DNA from: Propionivibrio sp.
GTDB taxonomy: Bacteria; Pseudomonadota; Gammaproteobacteria; Burkholderiales; Rhodocyclaceae
Reading direction: 5' to 3'
Assembly: GCA_029975435.1 (NCBI GenBank)
Contig: JARKPC010000127.1
Location: 1 to 42,645 of the forward strand
Length of the DNA stretch: 42,645 nt
A program made the position numbers and the translations under genes. Positions 17,474 to 26,916 of the stretch are shown here, in pieces (the stretch's first letter is position 1; every line of letters starts with the position of its first letter). Under the pieces are notes generated by a model. The model was not told where the DNA came from. It saw only the letters and a program-made list of their open reading frames with translations, and did no database searches.

Positions 17474-18211
17474 TCAGTGCGCAACGAAAACATCCTGGTA
17501 GGAAGCATAGGCCGCGCCGGACAGCACGGGAAGGAGGACGAGAAAGCCGAGGCCGACCGGCAGGGCGGCGAAGAACGACAGCACGAAAAAGATCAGGCCG
17601 AGAATCAGGAACGGCACGATGTTCTTCAGGCAGGCGTTGAGGCTGGCCTTGCAGGCTTCGATCGGCGGCATGTTGTTGAACATGACCAGCGCGGGGGCGA
17701 ACCACAAGGCCATTGCCAGCGGGATGATCAGCACCGACGAAAGCAGCACGGCCAGCAGCGAGCCTCCGAGCAGCACGCCTAGGCCGGTAACTCCGGGCAT
17801 CAGCAACCCGCCGGCCACCGATCCGCTGAACAGGGCGAACACGACCAGTTTGATGGCGGCCATGGCCACCATGAAAATCAGCCCGATCATGACCAGCGGT
17901 GTCGTGGCGGCCCTGAATCCGCTGACCAGATCCTGCAGGTCGAAGCCGTCGACGGTTGAAGCCTTGCGGCACATGGTCAGCAGACCGGCGGCCAGGACCG
18001 GTGCCAGCAGGCAGGCCAGCAGCGGGCCGGCCAGCCACACGGCCAAGAGGGCCAGAAAACCCACGATCACAAGGACCGAAGCGGCGACCCACAGCCCCGG
18101 GTTGACCATGAACATGCCCCACCCCAGCCGCAGCCATTCGAAGGCGGCGCCGACCCCGACCGTTCGGCTGCGGCCGTCGAAAGCCGGCGCGGGAATCGGG
18201 AAATGTGCCAT
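17474..18211 (-). CDS. BPSS1780-family integral membrane protein (copy 2)
   Basis: A 245-residue membrane protein with about six hydrophobic helices. It resembles the neighbour at 16685-17458: FEWLRLGWGMFMVNPGLW near the N-terminus, ALWFAPALVMFNN in the middle and YASYQDVFVAH at the end. The family is known only as a conserved betaproteobacterial membrane protein; no function is assigned. It precedes its paralogue by 15 bp and follows the DUF2782 gene by 33 bp on the same strand, so the string DUF2782-BPSS1780-BPSS1780-nadD may be one transcript. Confidence 0.8.
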   Translation of the reverse strand: MAHFPIPAPAFDGRSRTVGVGAAFEWLRLGWGMFMVNPGLWVAASVLVIVGFLALLAVWLAGPLLACLLAPVLAAGLLTMCRKASTVDGFDLQDLVSGFRAATTPLVMIGLIFMVAMAAIKLVVFALFSGSVAGGLLMPGVTGLGVLLGGSLLAVLLSSVLIIPLAMALWFAPALVMFNNMPPIEACKASLNACLKNIVPFLILGLIFFVLSFFAALPVGLGFLVLLPVLSGAAYASYQDVFVAH

Positions 18212-18244
18212 CGAGTCAGTTGTTCCGCGGCATGCGCCGGGTGG

Positions 18245-18583
18245 TCAGAAAGTGCCGATGACCCACTGGGGAATGCTCAGCCCCGGTGTTCCCGGACCTT
18301 CCATCGGAACGAAGGAACCGTCACCGCGCTGATCGATGAGGAAGTAGGGTTCGCCGCGCAACGGGGTGACCTTGATCTTGTACAAGCGGCCATTGACCCG
18401 GTATTCCTCGATCATGTCTCCCTCGCGCTGACGGATGGTCACCTGGGGTTCCATCGAGTCCTCCACAGGAACCAATGTGGGCGGTCGTGCATCGGGAACG
18501 GCCGGTTTTTCGGCACTGGTCTGCGCCGACGCCGAAACAGCTGCGAGGGCCAGTGAAACGAGGAGAGCGTGAATGCTGCGCAT
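18245..18583 (-). CDS. DUF2782 family periplasmic protein
   Basis: A 112-residue exported protein. Residues 1-20 form a signal peptide ending in SASA. The mature part contains the DUF2782 pattern TIRQREGDMIEEYRVNGRLY-like core and KVTPLRGEPYFLIDQRGDG, and ends with WVIGTF. The family is small, of unknown function, and is commonly found next to polA in beta- and gammaproteobacteria, as here with one gene between. It starts 35 bp after the stop of the LOG-family gene. Confidence 0.85.
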   Translation of the reverse strand: MRSIHALLVSLALAAVSASAQTSAEKPAVPDARPPTLVPVEDSMEPQVTIRQREGDMIEEYRVNGRLYKIKVTPLRGEPYFLIDQRGDGSFVPMEGPGTPGLSIPQWVIGTF

Positions 18584-18618
18584 GGCGGTAAATCCGGGGG
18601 TTATGAGTACTGATTGTA

Positions 18619-19344
18619 TTATAGATTGAGCAGCATCTCCCGCTCGCTGGGCAATGGGGCGAATCCGCGCGACTCGTAGTGCTTGAAGATGGCCTCGACG
18701 ATGTCCTCGGGCCTGTCGATGACCTGGATCAGGTCGATATCTTCCGGATCGATCATCTTCTCGCTGACCAGCGTGGCCTTGAACCAGTCGACCATGCCGC
18801 GCCAGAACGGTTCATGCACCAGGATGATCGGGATCTTGCGGGCCTTGCCGGTCTGGATCAGGGTCAGTGCCTCCAGTAGTTCGTCGAGTGTGCCGAATCC
18901 CCCGGGCATCACCACGTAGGCGTTGGCGAAGCGCACGAACATGTACTTGCGCGCGAAGAAGTGCCTGAAGCTCTGCGAGATGTCCTGGTAACTGTTGGAT
19001 CGCTGCTCGTGCGGCAATTGGATGTTCAGGCCGACGCTCGGCGATTTGCCCTGGAAGGCTCCCTTGTTGGCGGCCTCCATGATGCCCGGGCCGCCGCCGG
19101 AGATGACCGAGAAACCGGCGTCGGACAGCAGGCGGGCGATGGTTTCGGTCAGCTGGTAATAGGGCGAGTCCGGCGCCGTGCGCGCGCTGCCGAAGATGGA
19201 TACCGCCGGGCGGATCTCGGCCAGCCGCTGCGCGGCTTCGACGAACTCTGACATAATGCCGAACACCCGCCAGGCCTCCTGTGAGGCCGTGAATTTTGAG
19301 GCGCTGGGGTCCGCCAGAAGGGGGATCTTTCCTTTTTCGGTCAT
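18619..19344 (-). CDS. LOG-family nucleotide 5'-monophosphate nucleosidase (TIGR00730)
   Basis: A 241-residue cytosolic enzyme of the lysine-decarboxylase-like/LOG family, which removes the base from nucleoside monophosphates, including cytokinin-type ones in plants. The two family motifs are present: SGGGPGIMEAANKGAF and PGGFGTLDELLEALTLIQ. The N-terminal about 30 residues are an extension seen in the longer bacterial members. The gene is divergent from polA with only 24 bp between start codons, so at least one promoter must lie inside a coding region or the starts are slightly mis-set. Function as a nucleosidase is from the family; the older name lysine decarboxylase is not supported. Confidence 0.9.
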   Translation of the reverse strand: MTEKGKIPLLADPSASKFTASQEAWRVFGIMSEFVEAAQRLAEIRPAVSIFGSARTAPDSPYYQLTETIARLLSDAGFSVISGGGPGIMEAANKGAFQGKSPSVGLNIQLPHEQRSNSYQDISQSFRHFFARKYMFVRFANAYVVMPGGFGTLDELLEALTLIQTGKARKIPIILVHEPFWRGMVDWFKATLVSEKMIDPEDIDLIQVIDRPEDIVEAIFKHYESRGFAPLPSEREMLLNL

Positions 19345-19368
19345 TTCACACTCGTTTCGTATTCAACT

Positions 19369-22116
19369 ATGCCTACCCTGCTGCTGGTCGACGGATCGTC
19401 CTATCTCTATCGTGCCTTCCACGCCATGCCCGACCTGCGCAATTCACAGGGCGAACCGACGGGAGCCATCTACGGCGTCCTGAACATGCTGCGCCGTCTG
19501 GACAGCGACACCAAGGCGCACGACATAGCTTACAAGGCTTGCGTCTTCGATGCCAAGGGCAAGACCTTCCGTGACGACTGGTACCCCGAATACAAGGCGC
19601 ACCGGCCGCCGATGCCGGAGGACCTCGCTGCGCAGATCGTGCCGATCCACGCCTGTGTCGAGGCGTCCGGCTGGCCGATCCTGACGATCGAGGGCGTCGA
19701 GGCCGACGACGTCATCGGCACGCTGGCCCGGCAGGCCGCCGCGCAGGGACTGCGCGTGCTGGTGTCGACCGGCGACAAGGATCTGGCGCAGCTGGTCGAT
19801 GCGCAGGTCACGCTGGTCAACACGATGAGCAACGAAACGCTCGACGAGGCGGGCGTGCTGGAGAAATTCGGCGTGCCGCCAACGCGCATCGTCGACTACC
19901 TGGCGCTGATCGGGGACGCGGTCGACAACGTGCCCGGGGTGGCCAAGGTCGGCCCGAAGACGGCGGTGAAATGGCTCGCCCATTACGGTTCGCTCGACGG
20001 CGTCATCGCCGCGGCTGGCGAGATCGGCGGCGTAGTCGGCGAGAACCTGCGCGCCGCCCTCGGCTTTTTGCCGCTCGGGCGCAAGCTGGTGACCGTGCGC
20101 TGCGACCTCGACCTGCCGGTGCAGCCCGCCGACCTCGCGCCGCGCGAACCGCAGCGAGAGAAGCTGATCGAGCTGTTCACCCGCTACGAGATGAAGTCAT
20201 GGCTCAAAGAGGCCAGCGCCTCCTCCGGAGCGGTTGCCGCGGCCACGGTGCCGCAGGCGCCGACCCCGACCCCTCGCCCTTCCCTCCTCGCTCCTCACAC
20301 GAAGCACTACGCGACCATCGCCGACTGGCCGGAATTCGACGCCTGGCTCGGGAAGATCGAGGCCGCGCCGCTCGTTGCGCTGGACACCGAAACGACCAGT
20401 CTCGATCCCTTCGCGGCGCGCATCGTCGGCATTTCCTTCGCCGTCGCCCCCGGCGAGGCGGCGTACATCCCGCTGGCTCACGACTACCCCGGCGCGCCGC
20501 CGCAACTGCCGCGCGACGCCGTGCTCGCGCGCCTGAAACCCTGGCTCGAATCGCCGGCGCACGCCAAGATCGGCCAGCACCTGAAGTACGACCAGCACGT
20601 CCTTGCCAACCACGGCATCGCGCTCACCGGCGTGGCACACGACACGCTGCTGCAATCCTACGTGCTCGAAGCCGGCAAGTCCGGTGTGCGCGGGCACGAC
20701 CTCGGGCAGCTCGCGTTGCGCCATCTCGGTCTGGAGACGATCGCCTACGAGGATCTCTGCGGCAAGGGCGCAAGCCAGATCGCCTTCAACCAGGTCGCCG
20801 TCGACAAGGCCGCCGAGTACGGCGCCGAGGATTCCGACCTGTGCCTGCAACTGCATGACCGGCTGTTTCCGCAGATTGCGGCCAGCGAGGGGCTGTCGCG
20901 CATCTACGGCGAAATCGAGATTCCGGTGCGCGACATCCTGTTCCGCATGGAGCGCAACGGCGTGCTGATTGATGCGGACCTGCTCGCGCGGCAGAGCCAG
21001 GAACTCGGCAAGCGCCTCGTCGAACTGGAGCAGCAGGCGCACGAAGCAGCCGGGCAGCCGTTCAACGTCAACTCGCCGAAGCAGCTTGCCGAGATCCTGT
21101 TCGACAAGCTCGGCCTGCCGGTGAAGAAGAAGACGCCCTCGGGCACGCCGTCGACCGACGAGGAAGTCCTCTCCGAACTCGCGCTCGACTACCCGCTGCC
21201 GAAGCTGCTACTGGAGTCGCGCCAGCTCGCCAAGCTCAAGGGCACCTACACCGACAAGCTGCCGAAGATGGTCAATCCCGAAACGGGGCGCGTGCATACG
21301 AGCTACGCGCAGGCGGTGGCCGTTACCGGCCGGCTGGCTTCCAGCGACCCCAACCTGCAGAACATCCCGGTGCGTACCGCGGAAGGCCGGCGCATCCGCT
21401 CGGCGTTCGTCGCGCCGCCCGGCGCCAGCATCGTCTCCGCCGACTACTCGCAGATCGAACTGCGCATCATGGCGCACCTCTCGGAGGACGCGCGGTTGAT
21501 GGAGGCGTTCGCGCACGGCGAGGACGTGCACCGCGCCACCGCGTCCGAGATCTTCGGCGTCACGCCGCTCGAAGTCGGCCCTGACCAGCGGCGGGTGGCC
21601 AAGGTCATCAACTTCGGGCTGATCTACGGCATGAGCGCCTTCGGCCTGGCGCGCCAGCTCGACCTCGAACGCTCTGCCGCCCAGAGCTACATCGAGCGCT
21701 ACTTCGCGCGCTATCCCGGCGTCGCCCGGTACATGGAAAGCACGCGCAACACGGCGAAGATGAACGGTTACGTCGAAACGGTGTTCGGCCGTCGCCTGTG
21801 GCTGCCCGACATCACCGCCGCGCAGGTCGGCCGCCGCCAGGGCGCCGAGCGCGCGGCGATCAACGCGCCGATGCAGGGCACGGCCGCAGACCTCATCAAG
21901 CTGGCGATGATCGCCGTGCAGGGCTGGATCGACCGCGAAAGACTGGCCACCAAGCTGGTCATGCAGGTGCACGACGAACTGGTGCTGGAAGTGCCGGACG
22001 ACGAACTCGTGCGCGTGCGCGTCGAGCTGCCACCGCTGATGACGCAGGTGGCCAAGCTACGCGTGCCGCTGGCGGTCGAAGTCGGCGTCGGCGCCAACTG
22101 GGATGAGGCGCATTGA
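19369..22116 (+). CDS. polA: DNA polymerase I
   Basis: A 915-residue enzyme for Okazaki-fragment processing and gap repair. The N-terminal 5'-3' exonuclease (about 1-290) shows LLVDGSSYLYRAFHA and the acidic site EADDVIGTLA. The 3'-5' proofreading domain (about 310-500) keeps its catalytic acids: ALDTETTSLD, LKYDQHVL and YGAEDSD, so proofreading should be active. The polymerase domain (about 530-915) has motif A DYSQIELRIMAHLS, the O-helix RRVAKVINFGLIYGMS and motif C QVHDELVLEVP. Length and layout are as in Escherichia coli (928). No clear Shine-Dalgarno sequence precedes the ATG. The transcript ends at the hairpin at 22132-22155. Confidence 0.98.
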   Translation: MPTLLLVDGSSYLYRAFHAMPDLRNSQGEPTGAIYGVLNMLRRLDSDTKAHDIAYKACVFDAKGKTFRDDWYPEYKAHRPPMPEDLAAQIVPIHACVEASGWPILTIEGVEADDVIGTLARQAAAQGLRVLVSTGDKDLAQLVDAQVTLVNTMSNETLDEAGVLEKFGVPPTRIVDYLALIGDAVDNVPGVAKVGPKTAVKWLAHYGSLDGVIAAAGEIGGVVGENLRAALGFLPLGRKLVTVRCDLDLPVQPADLAPREPQREKLIELFTRYEMKSWLKEASASSGAVAAATVPQAPTPTPRPSLLAPHTKHYATIADWPEFDAWLGKIEAAPLVALDTETTSLDPFAARIVGISFAVAPGEAAYIPLAHDYPGAPPQLPRDAVLARLKPWLESPAHAKIGQHLKYDQHVLANHGIALTGVAHDTLLQSYVLEAGKSGVRGHDLGQLALRHLGLETIAYEDLCGKGASQIAFNQVAVDKAAEYGAEDSDLCLQLHDRLFPQIAASEGLSRIYGEIEIPVRDILFRMERNGVLIDADLLARQSQELGKRLVELEQQAHEAAGQPFNVNSPKQLAEILFDKLGLPVKKKTPSGTPSTDEEVLSELALDYPLPKLLLESRQLAKLKGTYTDKLPKMVNPETGRVHTSYAQAVAVTGRLASSDPNLQNIPVRTAEGRRIRSAFVAPPGASIVSADYSQIELRIMAHLSEDARLMEAFAHGEDVHRATASEIFGVTPLEVGPDQRRVAKVINFGLIYGMSAFGLARQLDLERSAAQSYIERYFARYPGVARYMESTRNTAKMNGYVETVFGRRLWLPDITAAQVGRRQGAERAAINAPMQGTAADLIKLAMIAVQGWIDRERLATKLVMQVHDELVLEVPDDELVRVRVELPPLMTQVAKLRVPLAVEVGVGANWDEAH

Positions 22117-22131
22117 GCGATCCGGCATGAA

Positions 22132-22155
22132 AAAGGGCGGGATTTCCCGCCCTTT
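22132..22155. terminator. Bidirectional terminator between polA and the Cache chemoreceptor gene
   Basis: AAAGGGCGGG (22132-22141) pairs with CCCGCCCTTT (22146-22155) around the loop ATTT, a perfect 10-bp stem. It lies 15 bp after the polA stop and 18 bp after the end of the convergent chemoreceptor gene. A-runs and T-runs at the stem base serve both strands. Confidence 0.88.
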
Positions 22156-22173
22156 GCCAAGTCCGACAGGCGG

Positions 22174-23802
22174 CTAGACCCGGAAACGCCGGATCTGCGC
22201 CTGCAAGCCTTGGGCGATGTGCTCCAGCTGTGTCGCGGTGTCTGCCGTGCTGCGTATCGTCGCGGTCGTTTCCTCGACCATCTGGGCGATCTGCTCGACG
22301 CGTTGGGCGATCGAGGTGCTGGCGCTGCCCTGCTCCTGCGTGGCTTCGGCGACTTCACGGATGCGTTGCAGCGTGCGTCCGGCCCCGCTTTCGATGGACT
22401 GCAGCGATTCGGTGGCCGAACCGGCGAGCTGAACACCCTGCTCGACTTCCGGCAAGGCCTCGTTCATCGCGCCGACCGCACCGACGGTATCACTCTGGAT
22501 GCCGGCAATCATCTGTTCGATTTCGGTGGTCGCCGACGACGTCCGTTCGGCGAGCTTGCGCACTTCGTCGGCGACGACCGCGAAGCCGCGCCCCTGTTCG
22601 CCGGCGCGCGCCGCTTCGATGGCGGCGTTAAGCGCGAGAAGGTTGGTCTGCCCGGCAATATCCTTGATCACGTTGGCGATAGAGGAAATCTGCATGGCGC
22701 GCCCTTCAAGCGCCCGGATGCGCTCGGAGGCATCGGTAACGGTCGTAGCGATCTTCTGGATCGCCTCGGTCGCCTGCTTGACGCGCCCGCTGCCCTCGCT
22801 GGCCAGATGCATCGCCTCGCGCGAATCGTTCTCGGTGTCGCGCGCGCTGTCCGAGATGTGCGTCGAGCTGACGGTCAGCTCCTCGATCGCGGCGGCCATC
22901 GCCGAGGTCGCGTCGGCCTGCTGGTTGGCCGCGGTGGAGACTTCATTCGACGCGCGGTTGATCTGCTCGGCGTTGTCGACGAGCTGTGTCGCGCTGCTGT
23001 CGATCTGGCTGACCAGTTCGCGCAACGAGGCGACCATGGTGCCTAACGCGTGCAGCAGGCTGCCCGGCGGTGCTGTATTGACCGAGGCGGTCAGGTCGCC
23101 GTCGGCGACGCGTTGCATCACCGCCACAGCGTCGGTCGGCTCGCCACCGAGTTGCCTCAGCACGCCGGAGGCGATCCGCCAGCCGACGATGATCAGCAGG
23201 ATAATGAGGACGACCGAAACGCCACCGAGGACGATTGCGGTGCGGCGGAACTGGGTGTCGACGTCATCGATGTACACGCCCGTTCCGACAACCCATCCCC
23301 ACGGCTTGAACAGGGTCGCGTAGCCGAGCTTCGGTTCCGGCTTCTGCTGTCCGGCGCGCGGGAACCAGTACTCGACGAAGCCGCCGCCATTTTTGGCCGC
23401 CGCGACGAGCTCCTGAATCAGCAGTTTGCCGTTGGCATCCTTCATGTCCGCCTTGTTCTGGCCCTCGAACTCGGTCCGTGGAGGAAGCAGCACGTAGTTG
23501 TGATTGGTATCGAGGATGAAATAGTAGTCGTTGGTGCCGTAGCGCACGTTGCGCAGGCTTTCCTTGGCAGCCAGCATGGCGTCCTGATCGGAAATCTTGC
23601 CGCTTTGCGCCAGCTTGTGATGGTGCTCGAGGACGCCCACGCTGACTTCGATGAGATTCCTGGTCTTTTCCTTGCGGTCTTCGAGCATCCCGTTCTTGAG
23701 TTGCAGCAAGGCGAGGATGCAAAGCACGAGCAGTCCGACCAGCGTCAGCCCGATAAGCAACTGCATGCGCGTGGAAACGCGCAAGGAATTGAGTCCGCCC
23801 AT
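22174..23802 (-). CDS. Methyl-accepting chemotaxis protein with periplasmic Cache domain
   Basis: A 542-residue transmembrane chemoreceptor. The start at 23802 is preceded by GGGAGA at ideal spacing; an upstream ATG at 23841 lacks this. A first membrane helix (about 12-33) is followed by a single-Cache type periplasmic domain (about 35-185) with [31 protein letters not shown] and [24 protein letters not shown]. These patterns are common in sensors of short carboxylates. After a second helix (about 190-212) comes HAMP, then the signalling domain with [23 protein letters not shown] at the hairpin tip. There is no C-terminal CheR-docking pentapeptide. The ligand is unknown. Confidence 0.92.
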   Translation of the reverse strand: MGGLNSLRVSTRMQLLIGLTLVGLLVLCILALLQLKNGMLEDRKEKTRNLIEVSVGVLEHHHKLAQSGKISDQDAMLAAKESLRNVRYGTNDYYFILDTNHNYVLLPPRTEFEGQNKADMKDANGKLLIQELVAAAKNGGGFVEYWFPRAGQQKPEPKLGYATLFKPWGWVVGTGVYIDDVDTQFRRTAIVLGGVSVVLIILLIIVGWRIASGVLRQLGGEPTDAVAVMQRVADGDLTASVNTAPPGSLLHALGTMVASLRELVSQIDSSATQLVDNAEQINRASNEVSTAANQQADATSAMAAAIEELTVSSTHISDSARDTENDSREAMHLASEGSGRVKQATEAIQKIATTVTDASERIRALEGRAMQISSIANVIKDIAGQTNLLALNAAIEAARAGEQGRGFAVVADEVRKLAERTSSATTEIEQMIAGIQSDTVGAVGAMNEALPEVEQGVQLAGSATESLQSIESGAGRTLQRIREVAEATQEQGSASTSIAQRVEQIAQMVEETTATIRSTADTATQLEHIAQGLQAQIRRFRV

Positions 23803-23959
23803 GTCTGTCTCCCAGTGACCTCTGTTTGTCGGTGCATCCACTGTCCATTAAATCCGAGCCGAGGAGGATAGGCAACCGATTTACGGCGGTTCTTCAATGA
23901 TGGAGCTGATGGACGTTGCACCGTCTCGACAGCCGTCGTGTCCGAACAGTGCGGCGTAA

Positions 23960-25000
23960 TCAGCCGATGTGCAGCGCCAGGTCGCTTTTCGCCGTCGCGC
24001 TGCACGCCAGCACGTAGCCGGCGGAGACGTCCTCGGGGCTGAGCGGTACGGCGCTGGTCGTTGCCACTTTGCCCTCGACGATCTTGCACTTGCAGGAACC
24101 GCAAACGCCGGTGCGACAGGCGCCGATGATTGGCAGTCCTTCGCGCTCGAGGACGTCGAGCAGCAGTTCGCCGGCGGCGATTTCGGCGCTCCTGCCGAAT
24201 GCCGGCACATGGAGGCTGAAACGCTCGCCTCCTGCTGGTGTGGCGGCGCGGACCGGCAGGAAATTCTCGCGGCGCATCGCATCGTCGGCCATGCCCGAGG
24301 CGCGCAGCCACCCGCTGACGGCGTCCATGTAGGCGTCCTGGCCGCACAGGTAGGCGCGCGTGTCTTTTCCTCGCGGGAGCAGCGCCTGCAGGCGAGGCGC
24401 GTCGAGACGGCCATGATGGCCGGCGATACGTCCCCGCGGGCGCGTGAGGAAGAGATGCAGCTTGAGGTTCACGTGCTGCTGCGCCAGCGCCAGCAATTCG
24501 TCGGCGAAAATGAAGTCGTCTTCGCTGCGTGCGCTGTGGAAGAAATGGATGTCGGTCGCCGCTCGGGTTTCCAGCAACCAGCGCGTCATCGACATCATCG
24601 GCGTGATGCCGCAGCCGGCCGAGAACAAGGCGAGACTGGTCGGCACATCGCCGGGTCGCAGCGCGAAATCGCCGGCCGGCGGCAGCGCAGGGATCTCGCA
24701 CCCGGCGTGCAGGTTGTCGAGCAGCCAGTTGGACACGAGTCCGCCGGCCACCCGCTTGACCGTGATCGAAAGCGTTTCGGGGCGGGCCGGACTGGACGAA
24801 ATAGAGTAGGCGCGCCAGTGCATTTTCCCGCCGATTGCCGCGCCGACCGACACGAACTGCCCCGGCAGGAAATGGAAGAAGCGCCCGGCCGGTTCGGCAA
24901 GAACGAACGTCGCCGCGTCACGCGTTTCCTCGATGCGTTCGACGCAGACGAGCGGCGATTCGTCCTGCCAGAAGAGTTGGTGTTCTGCGATGGTGTTCAT
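23960..25000 (-). CDS. hcr: NADH-dependent reductase of hybrid cluster protein (Hcr)
   Basis: A 346-residue flavo-iron-sulfur reductase that passes electrons from NADH to Hcp. The FAD domain comes first (RAYSISSSPARPETLSITVKR holds the RxYS flavin motif), followed by the NAD domain (LFSAGCGITPMMSM, YLCGQDAYMD). A C-terminal plant-type 2Fe-2S ferredoxin domain has C-x4-C-x2-C (CRTGVCGSC) and a fourth cysteine in LACSA. This order is that of Escherichia coli Hcr. The start at 25000 is the only ATG that gives the family N-terminus; no good ribosome site precedes it. hcp lies 140 bp upstream on the same strand, with a nested palindrome between. Together they reduce nitric oxide or repair S-nitrosylation under anaerobic nitrosative stress. 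Confidence 0.93.
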   Translation of the reverse strand: MNTIAEHQLFWQDESPLVCVERIEETRDAATFVLAEPAGRFFHFLPGQFVSVGAAIGGKMHWRAYSISSSPARPETLSITVKRVAGGLVSNWLLDNLHAGCEIPALPPAGDFALRPGDVPTSLALFSAGCGITPMMSMTRWLLETRAATDIHFFHSARSEDDFIFADELLALAQQHVNLKLHLFLTRPRGRIAGHHGRLDAPRLQALLPRGKDTRAYLCGQDAYMDAVSGWLRASGMADDAMRRENFLPVRAATPAGGERFSLHVPAFGRSAEIAAGELLLDVLEREGLPIIGACRTGVCGSCKCKIVEGKVATTSAVPLSPEDVSAGYVLACSATAKSDLALHIG

Positions 25001-25032
25001 GGAGAGGTGAGGAATGGATTTACTGCAACGAA

Positions 25033-25123
25033 CACAACGGACATAACGCAATTCACGAGGCGAGCTATTCCCGATCGAGTCCGTCGTCGATCGGCTTTCC
25101 TCGTGTTTGCTGTGCCCGTTGTG
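25033..25123. repeat. Nested palindromic intergenic element between hcp and hcr
   Basis: Outer arms at 25033-25060 and 25099-25123 are imperfect inverted copies sharing CCTCGTG and CCGTTGTG blocks. Inside them CCGATCGA (25071-25078) and TCGATCGG (25087-25094) form a perfect 8-bp inner stem. In mRNA the whole 91 nt would fold into one long hairpin. It fills most of the hcp-hcr gap, so it may be a dispersed repeat, an mRNA-processing or stability element, or a partial terminator that lowers hcr expression. Which of these applies cannot be decided from the window. Confidence 0.65.
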
Positions 25124-25140
25124 GTGAAAGAATTTTCCCG

Positions 25141-26805
25141 TCAGGCGGCCAGCATTTCCTTGAGGTCGTCCTCGACGTTCGAGACGAGGCGCAGGCCGAA
25201 CTTCTGGTTCAGGATGCCGATCAGGTTCGGGGTCAGGAATCCGGGCGCGGTCGGACCGACGCGGATGTCCTTGATGCCGAGCGACAGGAGCGTCAGCAGG
25301 ATGACGATGGCCTTCTGCTCGAACCACGACAGTACCAGCGACAGCGGCAGTTCATTGACGCTGCAGCCGAAGGCATCGGCCAGCGCCAGCGCCAGCTGGA
25401 TCGCCGAGTAGGCGTCGTTGCACTGGCCGATGTCGAGGAAACGCGGGATGCCGTTGATGTCGCCGAACTCCAGCGTGTTGAAACGGAACTTGCCACACGC
25501 CAGCGTCAGGATCAGGGCATCCTGGGGAACGGCCTTGGCCAGATCGGTGTAGTAGCTGCGCTGGGTCTTGTCGCCGTCGCAGCCGCCGATCAGGAAGAAG
25601 TGCTTGATGTTGCCGGCCTTGACCTGTTCGATGACGGCCGGGGCGGCGCCCATCAGCGCGTTGCGGGCGAAGCCGGTGGTGGTGTAGACCGGTGCCGCGT
25701 CGGCGGCAAAGCCCGGTTGCGCCAGCGCGGCCTCGATGGCCGGGGTGAAATCGCTGCCGTCGATGTGCGTTACGCCGGGCCAGCCGACGATGCTGCGCGT
25801 GAAGATGCGCGCGCCATATTGCCCGACGTTCGGGTCGATGATGCAGTTGGAGGTCATCACGATGGCGCCCGGGAAGGCGCCGAATTCCTCCTGCTGGTTC
25901 TGCCACGCCGTGCCGTAATTGCCGACGAGGTGCGGGTACTTCTTGAACGCCGGGTAGGCGTGCGCCGGCAGCATTTCGCCGTGCGTATAGACGTTGATGC
26001 CCTTGCCTGCGGTCTGTTGCAGGATCAGTTCGAGATCGTGCAGGTCGTGGCCGGAAACGACAATGGCCTTGCCCTTGATCGGCTGCGTGTTGACGCGCGT
26101 CGGCTCGGGATGGCCGAAGGTCTCGGTCTCGCCCGTGTCCAGCATTTCCATGATCCGGTAGTTGAGCGTGCCGATGTCCATCGCGCACTGGAACAGCGCG
26201 CCGGCGTCGGCTGGTTGCGTGCCGAGGAAGGCCATGAATTCGTGGAACCTGCCGGCGACGTCGGCATCGGTCTGGCCGAGCACACGGGCGTGCTCCATGT
26301 ATGCGGCGGCGCCCTTGAGGCCGTACAGGCACAGGAGGCGAAGGCCGATCACATCCTCGCCGACTTCCTTCTTCTGGCGGTTCAGGGCGAACGACAGGGC
26401 GTCGCTGAGCATCACTGTCTTGGCGTCCGGCAGCCGGTAGTGTGCGGCTGACGGCAGTTTTTCCGGCGTGACGTCCTGCGCGGCGCAGGCCGATTCATAG
26501 CGGGCGCGCAGATCGTTGCGGCAGGTCTCGGCGCGGCGGCCGAAGTCGATGATGCGCTCGGCGTCGAAGTTGACGTTGGTCAGCGTCGAGAAGAAGGCCT
26601 GCGGGACGTAGGCATCGATTTCCGCGTCGACGATCCCGACCTTGCGCGCCGCGACGGCGTACGTCGACACGGCTTGCAGCAAATGCACCAGCATGTCCTG
26701 CAGGTCGGAAACTTCGCTGGTCTTGCCGCACATGCCGCGCGCAAAACTGCAGCCGGCATCGCCTTGAGGGGTACGGATGGTGTGTTCACATTGCACGCAA
26801 AACAT
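25141..26805 (-). CDS. hcp: Hybrid cluster protein (Hcp), nitric oxide reductase / S-nitrosylase
   Basis: A 554-residue iron-sulfur protein once called hydroxylamine reductase, now known as a high-affinity NO reductase and protein S-nitrosylase in anaerobic cells. The N-terminal cluster cysteines are in [12 protein letters not shown] and [10 protein letters not shown]. Ligands for the hybrid 4Fe-2S-2O cluster can be placed in [32 protein letters not shown] and [11 protein letters not shown]. The length agrees with Escherichia coli Hcp (550). The ATG at 26805 follows GAGGAA (26811-26816). Upstream are a sigma-54 promoter and three NorR-type sites, so NO-triggered expression through the NorR encoded at 30355-31896 is likely. 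hcr follows on the same strand. Confidence 0.96.
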   Translation of the reverse strand: MFCVQCEHTIRTPQGDAGCSFARGMCGKTSEVSDLQDMLVHLLQAVSTYAVAARKVGIVDAEIDAYVPQAFFSTLTNVNFDAERIIDFGRRAETCRNDLRARYESACAAQDVTPEKLPSAAHYRLPDAKTVMLSDALSFALNRQKKEVGEDVIGLRLLCLYGLKGAAAYMEHARVLGQTDADVAGRFHEFMAFLGTQPADAGALFQCAMDIGTLNYRIMEMLDTGETETFGHPEPTRVNTQPIKGKAIVVSGHDLHDLELILQQTAGKGINVYTHGEMLPAHAYPAFKKYPHLVGNYGTAWQNQQEEFGAFPGAIVMTSNCIIDPNVGQYGARIFTRSIVGWPGVTHIDGSDFTPAIEAALAQPGFAADAAPVYTTTGFARNALMGAAPAVIEQVKAGNIKHFFLIGGCDGDKTQRSYYTDLAKAVPQDALILTLACGKFRFNTLEFGDINGIPRFLDIGQCNDAYSAIQLALALADAFGCSVNELPLSLVLSWFEQKAIVILLTLLSLGIKDIRVGPTAPGFLTPNLIGILNQKFGLRLVSNVEDDLKEMLAA

Positions 26806-26843
26806 GGGGATTCCTCGTCTGTTGAGTTTAAGATCGGGGAACC

Positions 26844-26862
26844 TATCGCGAAGAGCGTGCCA
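26844..26862 (-). promoter_or_regulatory. Sigma-54 (RpoN) promoter of hcp
   Basis: Read on the minus strand, TGGCACGCTCTTCGCG begins at 26862. The -24 element TGGCAC is perfect; the -12 element is TCGC in place of TTGC. The invariant GG (26861-26860) and GC (26849-26848) are exactly 10 nt apart, as sigma-54 requires. Transcription would begin near 26837, leaving a leader of about 32 nt with the GAGGAA ribosome site. Confidence 0.8.
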
Positions 26863-26916
26863 GACTTCCAACTAATTGATTGTTAATAAAATGGCTGTCA
26901 TGACAAAGCGAAACGA

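Noticed and set aside
23969-25411. A 480-codon plus-strand frame opposite hcr
   Set aside because: hcr is certain from flavin and 2Fe-2S motifs; the opposite frame has no recognisable content.
24835-26451. A 538-codon plus-strand frame opposite hcp
   Set aside because: hcp is certain on the minus strand; the frame is a coding shadow.
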